Shown here piece by piece: positions 37,201 to 48,377 of a stretch of 64,000 nt of DNA. The stretch is from Plectrocnemia conspersa (taxonomy: Eukaryota > Arthropoda > Insecta > Trichoptera > Polycentropodidae): NCBI GenBank assembly GCA_009617715.1, contig VTFK01000190.1:434001-498000 (forward strand), in the 5' to 3' direction. The notes under the pieces are model-generated. The model was not told where the DNA came from. It saw nothing but the letters and a program-made list of their open reading frames with translations, and made no database searches. The translations under genes were made by a program, and so were the position numbers. Within the stretch, counting starts at the first letter, position 1. Every line of letters begins with the position of its first letter.

Positions 37201-40200
37201 TAAATATATGTTACTATACACGACCTACCTCGATTTTATCATGAAGTTGTGTTTTTTATGCTATTTATCTACTGCAGAAAAAGAGGCCCTAATGTATTAA
37301 ATTAAACTACATAGTATTCCTTTCTGTTAAGTTGAAAATTAAGGAAAATTAATGTCATCGCTATGTACATATGAACATAAGATTCCATGTAGCTTAATTT
37401 ATGTTGGATACATCTTATGTATAACATTTTTAAATAACGCTACGCACAAATCAAATAAAATTTATTGCACTATAAAGCTTCAAGCTAAAAGTCCTCTTTT
37501 ATTGGGTCACTCTTGTCAGCTTTGAAGAATAAGTGTCGAAATTCGCACACAACAGAGCGTGAGTGACAAATGATAAATGGGTTCATAAATCGACACCCAC
37601 GGCTTGAAATAATATTAAAAAAACTCACACACACAATAGGTTGATTTTTTCTTGTGGCGTTGCTGTAAATGATTCTAGCTTATCTGTGCAATGTATCCAA
37701 CCAGTTTGTAACAATGGACAAATCGCAAAATAGTATTCGAGAACGTAATTCGTTTCCTGTTCGCCAAGAACCGATACGGCACGCATATACTGGTGCAACA
37801 GGATAGACAAACCGGAGTTCTGTGTAATCTTAACGAATTTAAAATCCAGTACCACAAAGTGGTTGAAATATCTGTAAATACATACGATAATGGTGTACCT
37901 TGTAAAAGAGCTTGTTTTAAAATCATACCAGCCACTAGTTATTTTTGCTATCTTGTATTGCTATCTATCTACTAAAAAAGTTAATCAAGATATTCATAGT
38001 TATTTTAATATTGTTGATTAATATATTTACATACATTAAATGTTTATTTATGTCTTACTTGAATTATAAAATTGCTTATTTTATGCAATAAATATTATTT
38101 ATATATATTCGCAATATAACTGCTAAAGCATAAACATTTCTAACGGTCAATCATTTTTGTTATATTATAAATAAACTACTTATTACGTCAAATCTTTTAT
38201 TATAAAAATATTTACATCAAGTACTGTTAGAAAATAATCTTAATAAATAGATTATTTGTGTAGTTATTTGATGCTTCCTTAACGACATTTAATAAATACG
38301 AGAATACCATTCAATAAAATATGCTTATATAATCATATTACTAAAAGTTTAGTATCAAATATAAAATTCGATTATAATATAGATTGGTTCGTGTACATCT
38401 GAATCATATGCATATGTAATAAATTTTAAGTTTAACTGTATCAAAAAGTTTCGTTTTAGACAAGCGTCTTTCGTTCGTAATATATAATATATTTGTAAAT
38501 GGATGTGTTCATAATTCACAGCGTATTTCGTATACATATAAACTATACGTTTCGCATAACGAATAAAATGCTAACGGTTTCGTTACACGATATTTCCTTA
38601 TAAAATAACGCTCATCGCGTGCTGAGGATAATGTCAACTTGGCGACGTTTTGCCGCGTATTGACAAACGTTAACGAACATCGTGTCTTATGTCTCTTGGG
38701 TATATACTATTACATATGTTATATTTTCAGCTCCAAATTTGCATTAAAATATTTAAACACTTATAAATTTATGTGATTCGTAAAATATAATACATGACGT
38801 TCAATATTTTAACAACAAAAATTATAAATGCAATCCAATCATTTTGAATCACACTAAAGTTGAACGAACGTTCGCGTGTATTTTTATTAAGGTTGTTAAG
38901 TTAATGCAAGAAGAGCTCCAAGTCGCTTAAGCAGAGCTTAATTTTTAACGGGTTAAAATTTGTGTGTTATTAAAAAATAACAGTAATCTTTACGACTGTA
39001 ATTTTCAATTACGATTTATTTTATTATTAATTTATATTTTACTACATGCAATTTAATTACCCTGAGAATCACAACGAAATTTATGAATTATTACGGCAAA
39101 TCATGTCATTAAGGTTTTGTATATATTCAGTAGTAATTAGAGTTTCCAAATATTCTATATTTTTAACAATTCGAATGTCGAATATATTCGTGAAGTTATG
39201 AAGAATCAAAAAATATGGTTTGTATAATGAATATATTTTTCATGAAGTATCAAGACTATTTTGAAGATAATTAGGTTTCATAATAATTAGTTCAATTGCC
39301 GAGAACACAAAAAATGGTTTCTGTTAATGTTGTCAACAAAGTGGTTTTTTAGACATACTTAAAATAAATATTATTCGTATTGATAAAAAATTTGATAATT
39401 TATACCAGACATTGAAAACGTCCACAGCTGCATAATAATAACTAAAAAAAATGAGTAATTTCTGGAATTTCGTCAATTAAAAAGTATTTTCTTTTTCATT
39501 ATTTTGAATGCAGCTGCTTTTTGTCAGCTTTTATAAATATTATAAAAGTAAAAAAGATTCGCAAAATAGGCTGTAGATACTGGAGGGGTACATCAAGGGA
39601 AAAGATTGACTACCAGCGTATTTAAACCATGCATTTTTAAAGTAACCATATTTATTTCTAAGTCAAAGAATTCAAAATATGACACTACAAATGTTAACGA
39701 ATAGATAAAAAATAGGCAAATATATTCTGTATTCGAATATTTGGACTAAAATGTGTAGTAGTGATTCTAAAAAATACGACACAGTAGTTTCACAATGTAT
39801 ATTTTAATAATACATACGATTATCTGCGTATATTAGCGGTTCAACTTTATTTTTAATAATATAATGTCTAAAAGCACTCGTTTCAACAATAACACTATTT
39901 TTAAAATATAATAATACCAATTTTGAAGTATTTTAGTATTTAAAACCATACGTTGAATGTGCTGACTTTGACGTAATGTGTTGTTTCGTGCTTGTTTTAA
40001 ACCTCAATTAACTGTGCACCCAATATATTGTACATACACAGATAAAAAAAAAAGATTACAAACATATATTATGTATAAAATTAAACACAAAAAATTATAA
40101 TTTTTTGGTTAATATTTAATTTTAGTTATTCATTATCAGGGCCGTCAAAAGCGAACCCTGGGAAAACAATGATTCCAGGCCTAATGACAAAAATATAATT

Positions 40201-42530
40201 ATATATATATTTTTACATCGTAATATAATTTCTTGAATAAATAATAATAGGTACAAGTTAACCCTTTCTATAATACAAATAAATATAAAAATCAACAAGC
40301 GTTGCGACATTTCTGAATTAATATTTTATACAAAATATAATTATTATTAATAAATTGCGATGTACATACTTTGTACATACAAAATGAGGGATAAATCGGT
40401 CTCATTTAAAAATTACTTTGCTCCGTGCAACATTGTATGGATACTGCGATGAAAAATGTTAATATTATATCCATATCTCATTCTCTTATGCGCAATTATC
40501 ACATCGCCCGCAAAGATCAGCCGAGATTTATTAACATTATATCGCCTTAATGTTAAAATTTTAACCATTTATCACGTGCCTCGCGACAATTCATTTCAAC
40601 TCTCCAGGAGATCACGATCATTACCGAGAAGTTTTCAACGCACATGTGCAATAACCACAAATGTGAAGCTACAAAAAATATAATAAAGATATAACACAAT
40701 GAAACATTACACTTTTGGCTTAATTTGTGGGCATCGTCTGGGAGATCCCAGACAATGGTATTTATGAATCCATCATAAACAATTTATACCGGTTCTGGTT
40801 TGATAAAATGAATATATTTTATATGAGATTAGCATAGATATATCTAAGCAAATAGCTCAGATTTTTATATTATAGTTTATACTAAGGTAATCAGATTTTT
40901 TTATCTTAATTTTTACCGCTAAGCTTTCAAGACTAAATTATTGTAAATCGAGTTAGTCACACAGATACGTTTATATTATATAGTTGCTAAACTTAATAAT
41001 CAAAATTTAAGTTATCTGACAAGATAACTACTCACATAATGTATTTATATCATTTTAGCAATAACTATAAGTAGTCCAAGTTATTGATGACGAAAGAAAA
41101 TTTTTGCGATTATTTTCTTAAAAAAATTTTAACTCAGGTTTTCATTTATAAATACAATTTTTACGTGCAGAAAATAATATCGTAAATTAATACATGCAGC
41201 AAAATTCCTCAAAGAAACATCCTTAAATGACAACTATTTAATTTGGCTAAGCAGTTAGAAGTTTTGTCAGTAAAAGTTGATTGTTTTTTTTTGCGTTATT
41301 TAGTGGTGTTTTCTCTTTAAAGAGCTAATAAATGTTGATGATTGATTTTTAGACGATATACATACATTTTTAGTTAAATTAATAATACTTTTGCTATATT
41401 TAAAAACATCTGGTCAACTATTAATATATATATTATCAGACATGGTGTATTTTGATACTTAAAAATGATGCTGGGTTTACTGTACGCCTGTGCGTTGATA
41501 TCTAAAACGTACCAATTGAAGCATTTCGCGTTAAGTGTTTGCTAATCCTATTGATTTTTTATAACTTAAATATTTATGAGTTGAGATTAGTACAAATGAA
41601 ATAAATTGGCATTCTAAAGCACATTGCTGTATAAATATGTATATATATAGTACGTTTGTTTCGGCCTATGGATCGATAAATGTACCGCAATGCCGACAAG
41701 CTGGTCACGCAATCACTTCTCTATTGTACGAGCTACCGTGTGTCAACCTTCAAAAATATATTAAATTTTACCAGTATGTGAAAATTGATTAAGTTATGCG
41801 AAATTATGATGGATTATACACATATTTTAATGTAGTACTAATTCCCCATTTAATGTGTAATAAAAAAACGATTTACGTTCAAATAACTATAAACATAGGT
41901 TAGCATATAATTACGATGTAATAACACCTCATTTCAAAGCACATTGTTATTAAACCATCCAAAATGGCTTCATCTCTTTGCGTTTTTTATTCTTGCAAAC
42001 GAAACTACGATTTTGACCTTCGCGGCGGTAATAAATTTTCTAACGTTGTGTGACGAATCGACTTTACGACGACAATCAGATATGGTTTTGTATCTAGCTG
42101 AGATTTTAATAATATTATTATATATAAATATAGAAAAAAATCGTAAGAATACAATTACATTACCATAATAATTTTTGGTGATGATCCGTAAACTTAAACT
42201 GACTCGATGACTTTAAATTTTATCACCGTCATAAAACAGTGCGCGAATGATATTTAAAAATGGTAATAAAATTGCTCTTATAGGCGCTTAATGCACATTT
42301 CCATTTTGAGTTTATTAGCGCCAGAATAACTAAAAAACATAAAGTAAGAGCAAAGGGATATGGGTGATAAAATTTAAATATTCAAGTTACTTAAAATATA
42401 ATTCAATACAATTCGGAAGTGCGAGTCAAGTTTAATTATTTAACGATATATTTTCAACTACAATTTTATTAGTCAAAATTATATTTTCGGAAATGGTATT
42501 TTAAATTAAACAATAAATTTTAATTCTTAA
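37201..42530. other. Gene-free A+T-rich stretch upstream of the RASSF gene
   Basis: No supported gene. At 40139 a CAGGGCCGTCAAAAG sequence looks like a DNA-transposon terminus, but no matching inverted end was found. A short perfect inverted repeat (GTCTGGGA, then TCCCAGAC) lies near 40736-40754. Upstream 5' exons and the promoter of the RASSF gene may be here but cannot be placed. Confidence 0.4.
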
Positions 42531-42534
42531 AAGT

Positions 42535-42640
42535 CGTGAAGTCGCCAAAAGTCCGTAAGGTCTAGACTGGTAACACAAAAGTCACGGGTTCATAGCATGG
42601 CAGCAAATTCGCTTATATAAATAACTGACCCCAACATTTT
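42535..42640 (+). repeat. SINE family 1 head fragment
   Basis: Diverged relatives of the SINE head appear in order: AGTCCGTAAGGTCTAGACTGG, then a B-box-like CGGGTTCATAGC, then GGCAGCAAATTCGC and TTATATAAATAACTG. It ends about 50 bp before the RASSF first coding exon. Confidence 0.55.
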
Positions 42641-42685
42641 AAATTGACTCACCTTTAATTTTTCTTCTTCAGATTTCGATCGAGA

Positions 42686-45600
42686 ATGGAGGCTGAGGAG
42701 GAGGCCTGGAGTGACGAGGAAGTCTGCGTTTGGGTCGGTGGAAGACGACGATGGGTCAGCGGAGTCAGGAGCGACACCACGTGCGCCGATCTGGTCAAAG
42801 CACTACTGCTACACACCCCTCCGAGCCCAAGACACGGTAGGACCTAAAACTGTTAATCCACTGTATAATATTTTATAATGTAGTAAAACGATAATGTATT
42901 GAATTGTACATAGGTGTCGGTGAAACTGGAAGCAGTAGACCATTAGAAGAAGAATGGGTCATTACTGAGCGATGGAGGAGCGTGGAGCAACCCTTGGCTC
43001 CAAACGCCACTATTTTAGACATCTGGAATGCTTGGGGTGATGCTCAATCTGAGGTAATTAAAACCATTAGAATATAACATGCTATTAATTGAGTAGCAAT
43101 ATTGTTATAATTACAAACCTAGCAACGTATAGAATATTATGTTTATCTCTATCAACGTTTATAAGTAAAGCTTAAATATTAAAAAATCATTTAAATTGTA
43201 GAAAATTTATTATTGTAATAATCATTAACATAATTAAGTAGGCCAACCATAGTTCAACATACCTATAAAGTTATTAACTGTACTTTGACGTTTACAGGGA
43301 GAAGCGAATTATTATTAAAAAAAAAATGAATATATAAACAATTAATTTTATAAAATTGTAACATAGAAACTCCAATTTATATATTTTTCTCAAATAATTT
43401 TCTAATAAACATAATATTTAATAAGCATTTAATGTACTAACATTAAAAAAACTTCATAATTCCCCCCTCCCCTCCCCGAAAGCTAGACTATAGAATCAAT
43501 GACTAAAATAAAATCAAACTTAAATTCAAGTATAGACATAACTTTCTTTAAAGGCAAATATTATCATTTTTGTATCTACTCTCCGGTTTCTGATTTTTAA
43601 TAACCATACAATTTAAATTTCATATTAGATTTAAAATCTTTATATTGTTAACATTAAGATTTAAAACCACTGGATTAAAATACTCCCAATTAATTTTATT
43701 TTTTATAAAATGCTACAATAAGCAATTTATCAGGACCACCCATAATCGTTGCGTTTTAATTAGTTACTTGAGATATATTAGAACTTACTAAGAATCGCAG
43801 CGTTAACGGAGTTAATGAGAAATACATGTGCGTTTGTCCTTCTTTGTCTTACTTCAACAAAAAAATCAACACAGATCTTCTTTGTGCTCCCTAAGCAATT
43901 TAATAACCTTTGATAACCTTTGAACATAATTTTCGAAATGACCTTTTAAAATTACCATAGCAATTTATCCTTCTTTGTCCTCGTCGAACAAAAATTTTCA
44001 AGATGGCCTAATTATTTTTAGTGTACTCCTTTGATATTTTCAATATCTAGTCACCTTAATTAAGCGAGGTTCTACTGTACATCATGCAAAGACTGGACTA
44101 CTCAAACTCCAAACATTTGTAATTTCCATTATCAAAGTAGTACATTTTAGATCTATAGATTGTACAGCGACTAAAGAATCTTTACATTATTGAATCTTAA
44201 TAAATTTTTTCATCAGTAAAAAATATTGCTAACTTTAAAAAGGGGCTCGACGTAAAAAGTTTTCGAATCACTGCTAACAATCAACGTAAGTGTACGTTGA
44301 AATTTAAAGCACCTATTATTTCCGAGACACGGATTGTCACAATCTCAAAGAAAACACAGGATCGAACATGTGCGTCTTAATAGGCCATAGTTTTTATGTA
44401 TTTTCTTGATTTATTGCGACGAAGACAAACGTTAAGAAATGATTCATAGAAACGACACATTCAAGTTGTTCTGGCCCTTGTTTCTTTTAAACAAAAGTTT
44501 CCAAGGGCCCCACAAAATTGATGATGGAGTTTTAGCAAGGCCGGCTCTATTAGGTATACGAATTTTACAAAGATATGCAAAACCAACTCCAGAATTCGCA
44601 CAATTTTGATTTGTAAAGTGGAGTTATGCCAAATTGACCGAGACAATCCTTACAAGAAATTAACTTGATATTCATTATTGTACAACTTGTATGGCTTAAA
44701 ATGATTCAATTTGAGATACTGCACAACTGATTTATGTATTATAAGACAATGTAATTTTAAATGAGTAATAATTATTAAACGTATAAGACTATTTATTACT
44801 CAATTTTTTAATTAGTACAACGGTACAACACAAGGATTTTATAATAATATATTTTTATTACTATTTACAGATCAGATTCAGTTTGCGGTATGTCGAAAGT
44901 TCAGGCGATTCCGGATGTGGCAGTCCACCTTCAAGATCACCAGTATCAGCTCGCCGTCGTAAGTCACGTAACTCTCGTCTCTTACCGGGTCTTCTTCGAG
45001 CTCAGGGCGATACTCTCCATCATCAAGCACATAAACTTAAGTACGTATTATATTATCCATATTTCAAAATGCCTAATTAAATATTATTATGTTATAATAA
45101 ATTTTGTCTTCTAGGGAGCAAGATAGACAAATAAGTCATCTGGAAGAGAAGGCGCACAAAACACGCATGGCAAAACATGGCCCGAACTATTTACTAGAAA
45201 GCTACTTGCGCGATATAGCGAAATATCAAGAAAGTAATAAAAAACCTGACGATGAAGTTAAGGAAGATACCAAAATAGTTCAGCAATCAAGTAGTGAAGT
45301 GCAGGAGAATCATGCACGAAGCAGTGAAGCTACCGATAGTCCGGCTGGTAATAGTGATAGCGGAGTCGGCGTCAGCGGAAGTCCTCAAAGGCCACCGAAG
45401 CGGAGATCGAGAGGCAGACATCTTTTAAGAGAACATTATTTGACTAAAGAGTTGGCCGATATATGCCAGATCAACTCTAATCGATTAGTTCCAATCAAGT
45501 TAGACGATAATTCAGAAAATTCAGCCGACGAACTGAGTAGACTGCAGCAGCAGATAGACCTATTGGAGAAGTTAGCGATAATAAATAAACGGTTGCAGAG

Positions 45601-46030
45601 GGAAGAAGAGCTGATGGTGAGATTAGGCGCTAAGCTGAGAAGGTATCTAAGTGAAGATCATATAAGCGTGATTGAAAATGAAGAGCAGATCTTGACAATG
45701 TTGGGTAGTATACGAGAAGAGATGGACAATAGCTCTAAAGAGATCGAAAGTACTGCTATCGAGATGGAAAAAACTTCAGACGGATTAGAGAAGCGCAAGC
45801 AGTTCTTGAACGAATTGTACAGAGAGTTGGAGCAAGAAGAATTGGAAACTCAGACACTTGAACTTCAATTAGGACAAATGGTCGCATCGGAAAACGAGGC
45901 TTTTGTTAGTTACGAAACATCATCACCTGCTAGAAATTATGTACCGCAGGAATACAATAATAAATCCCAATTTTTAGATGTCAATTACAATTTCAACATA
46001 TCCAATTATCCGTTGGATACTCTTGTATGA
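42686..46030 (+). CDS. meru: N-terminal RASSF protein, RASSF9/10 (Meru) type
   Basis: Four coding exons, 42686-42836, 42914-43053, 44871-45040 and 45115-46030, join in frame through GT-AG introns to give 458 aa. Residues about 12-106 form a Ras-association ubiquitin-like domain (VCVWVGGRRRWVSGV, TTCADLVKALL, WVITERWRSVEQPLAP, ILDIWNAWGDAQ, IRFSLRYV). The AWGD... pattern is closer to RASSF9/10 than to RASSF7/8. A basic, serine-rich middle follows, then a predicted coiled coil at about residues 293-400. In Drosophila the RASSF9 relative Meru links Frizzled/Dishevelled planar polarity to the Par complex in dividing sense-organ precursors. The ATG (MEAEEEAW) lies 13 bp after an AG acceptor (CTTCTTCAG), so upstream non-coding exon(s) exist. 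Orthology to meru specifically is inferred. Confidence 0.88.
43054..44870 (+). other. Intron 2 of the RASSF gene
   Basis: This 1.8-kb intron has a GTAATT donor and a CTATTTACAG acceptor. It contains no recognised gene. A C-rich run lies near 43460-43480. A segment at 44466-44560 with GGGCCCC and GCCGGCTC motifs could be an old repeat, but no family was identified. Confidence 0.6.
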
Positions 46031-46702
46031 TCTTACTATACAACGAATTATTCTGATTTATATTTATACGGTGCTACTTTAAACATTTATATTTTATTAA
46101 TATGATATCTTGTATCTTTGTTAAGAATAATTACCTGTACATGAATACGTTAAATAATTTTAAGATATTTATTGACTATTGAATTATTATAGTTGTCAAC
46201 GAGGATGCCAAAAGTGAATTGCAATAAATTATATAGTAGGTAACGATTTATAGAACATAATTATTTACCAAGGATTATACATATTTACTATATTGTATGA
46301 TTTAAGTTTAATTATTTATCTATCAAAGACGACATGCTCTCAGCCAGCTAATTTATGCACTTATGGTTACCATATATATGAGATGCATAATGCATTTTTA
46401 GTTACTTAATTACATCGAATTTTTTATATTATTTTACTTAAAAAATGAGTCTAATTTACAGATTGACGAATTTATGAATAATCTTGATGAAGTTAATATT
46501 TAAAGAAAGTACAATAAATATATTTATATATTGTTTCATAATTTTGTAAATATGTGTAATTAAAATATAAGACTTATTAGAATTGCAACGATTTATATGT
46601 AACATATGTTATATAAATATATTTTATACGGAAATATATATTTTGTACGATTGATATATTATGTAAATTGTTAGAAATGAAATATATTTTTACAAAGTTG
46701 AA

Positions 46703-46708
46703 AATAAA
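46703..46708 (+). terminator. Candidate poly(A) signal, RASSF gene
   Basis: An AATAAA hexamer about 670 nt after the RASSF stop. An earlier AATAAA lies at 46223-46228, so more than one 3' end is possible. Confidence 0.45.
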
Positions 46709-46710
46709 CA

Positions 46711-46720
46711 TTTATTTATT
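46711..46720 (-). terminator. Candidate poly(A) signal, convergent minus-strand gene
   Basis: Two overlapping AATAAA hexamers on the minus strand (TTTATTTATT on plus), about 160 nt after the stop at 46875. They lie only a few bases from the plus-strand AATAAA, so the two transcripts would end tail to tail or overlap. Confidence 0.45.
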
Positions 46721-46786
46721 ATTTTTTGATAATACAGCACTTGAAATATGCTTACAAACTTCAAATAACATATTTATATTATAGTA

Positions 46787-46893
46787 TCGTGGCCGGCAAC
46801 ATAAATTTTAAAACTGAACTTTGTACAATTAAAATTATCTATAGGATAACTTGTATGCAAAGTCTTGTAATCAATTAACGTTGCCGGCCACGA
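46787..46893. repeat. Long imperfect hairpin with 14-bp perfect G+C-rich arms
   Basis: TCGTGGCCGGCAAC at 46787-46800 and its exact reverse complement at 46880-46893 bracket 79 nt. The interior can also pair partly (ACTTTGTACAA against TTGTATGCAAAGT, and TTATC against GATAA). It overlaps the last codons of the minus-strand exon ending at 46875. It could be a small foldback element or an RNA structure. Confidence 0.75.
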
Positions 46894-47068
46894 TCGTCTT
46901 TATAAAATGTAGAAAAGATGCGTGGAAGTATCGACGGAATATGATCAAAAGTAGTTTGAAAGCACTTGTAATTGAAGTTCATAATTCCACCAGATAGGTT
47001 CTCTTCAGGGATGACTTCGTTTGTGGGAGGATTTAATCTATCTTCATCTAATCCGTATCCATAGCCAC
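46875..47068 (-). CDS. Terminal coding exon of an unknown gene
   Basis: A good acceptor (TATCTTAATTTCAG) opens an exon whose phase-compatible frame reads GYGYGLDEDRLNPPTNEVIP..., then a SGGIMNFNYKCFQTTF segment, and ends DDRGRQR then TAA, 63 residues after a split codon. Minus-strand AATAAA hexamers follow downstream at 46711-46720. The exon faces the RASSF gene tail to tail. I found no upstream exon with certainty between here and the proteasome gene; it may lie in or beyond that gene. The family is not recognised. The composition (balanced, non-repetitive, better codon variety than the surroundings) favours real coding sequence. The last residues fall in the arm of a hairpin. Confidence 0.45.
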
Positions 47069-47071
47069 CTG

Positions 47072-48377
47072 AAATTAAGATATTACAAGATAAGTATTAA
47101 ATGAAAACTATTCTCGATCCAGGATGCTTTATATTAGTTAAAATTAACATAATACAACTATACACTATTTTATTGCTGAATGACGAAACACCTACACTCA
47201 ATAGTATATAAACGTTTTAAAATAAAAAATAATAATAAAATATTTTCTGAGAATTAATAACTTTCACTACATTCAAATATAAATTATACCAATACTTATG
47301 TAGATAATCATATTCAATTATATAACGACACATTGGGGAGAGTCATGATGGTCAGATTTGTAATTAAAAATAATAAAATAAATAAACAAAGAAAACTGCT
47401 GAAAATATTGAGCATATGTATTTCAGTGGTGATATGTGAAATTTTGAAATAAAATATCACTGCAGCAAAAAAATTCTATACAAATAGAAAACATTGACAA
47501 CCATTAGTAAAAGCAAATAGGAAGCGACTGTTAATAATCGTTTAAGTACAAGTGTAAATAATATCACGAAAAAAATATTTATTACTAGTGCTTCTTATAA
47601 GTTTAAGACGCATTATTTGAACGGCGATTCTTTAAAGAGAGTAGACAACCATACTTTATTTTCTTTGTATGAATTTTAAAAGATATGTTTAAATGTGAAG
47701 GAGATATTTTTAGACTATATTTTCATCTGGGTTTAGAATACAACTGGGCAAATTTCAGAATGGATGGCATTCAGTATAATACACATTTATATTGAGGGAA
47801 GGGGGTGGGAGGATTTCTATGTTTTGAGCAAGTTCTTAAAGAGTAACTATGCATAATTTTATTTATATCGACTGTGCAAATATATATTATTACACATAGA
47901 CATTAATTGTATTCACTAAATATATAATTATTTTCGACAATATGTCAATGCATCGGTGATCTAAAAACGCCAATTTTATTCATGTTTAAAGCTGCAAAAT
48001 ATATTTTAATAACGTTTTTAAATATATAGATAATAATTTTATATTCATTAAAAAGTGATTGCACTGAAATTGAATGGTATATTTTTAATGTTAGTTAGAG
48101 TGACTCAATGATAGTCTTATGTTAACCATATATTTTACTATTTGCACCTCCTCGCTTTTCTATGCATTTTATATTTCTATGCATTTCTTTTATATTCTTT
48201 GTTCTGTGGTGACCATACAGTTGTATTCGCCGTTGTTTTTCAGCATTGATCTACCATTTTTTCGCCATTTAATCTTATTAGATTAAGCGGCGTTTCTACA
48301 GATTATATGAACGCAACACTACTAATATATACATTTTTGGAACAAATTCTAGCATAAATGTTGAAAAATTAACAAAA
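47072..48377. other. Stretch between the unknown exon and the proteasome gene
   Basis: A+T-rich with no certain exon. It should hold the upstream intron of the minus-strand gene ending at 46875 and the 3' untranslated region of the proteasome gene. A minus-strand AATAAA lies at 47975-47980. Confidence 0.4.

Noticed and set aside
40139..40200. CAGGGCCGTCAAAAG as a DNA-transposon terminus
   Set aside because: No matching inverted end or target duplication could be located.
44883..45114. Two overlapping plus-strand open frames near RASSF exon 3
   Set aside because: One is the real RASSF exon 3 read through into its intron; the other is a shifted frame of the same exon.
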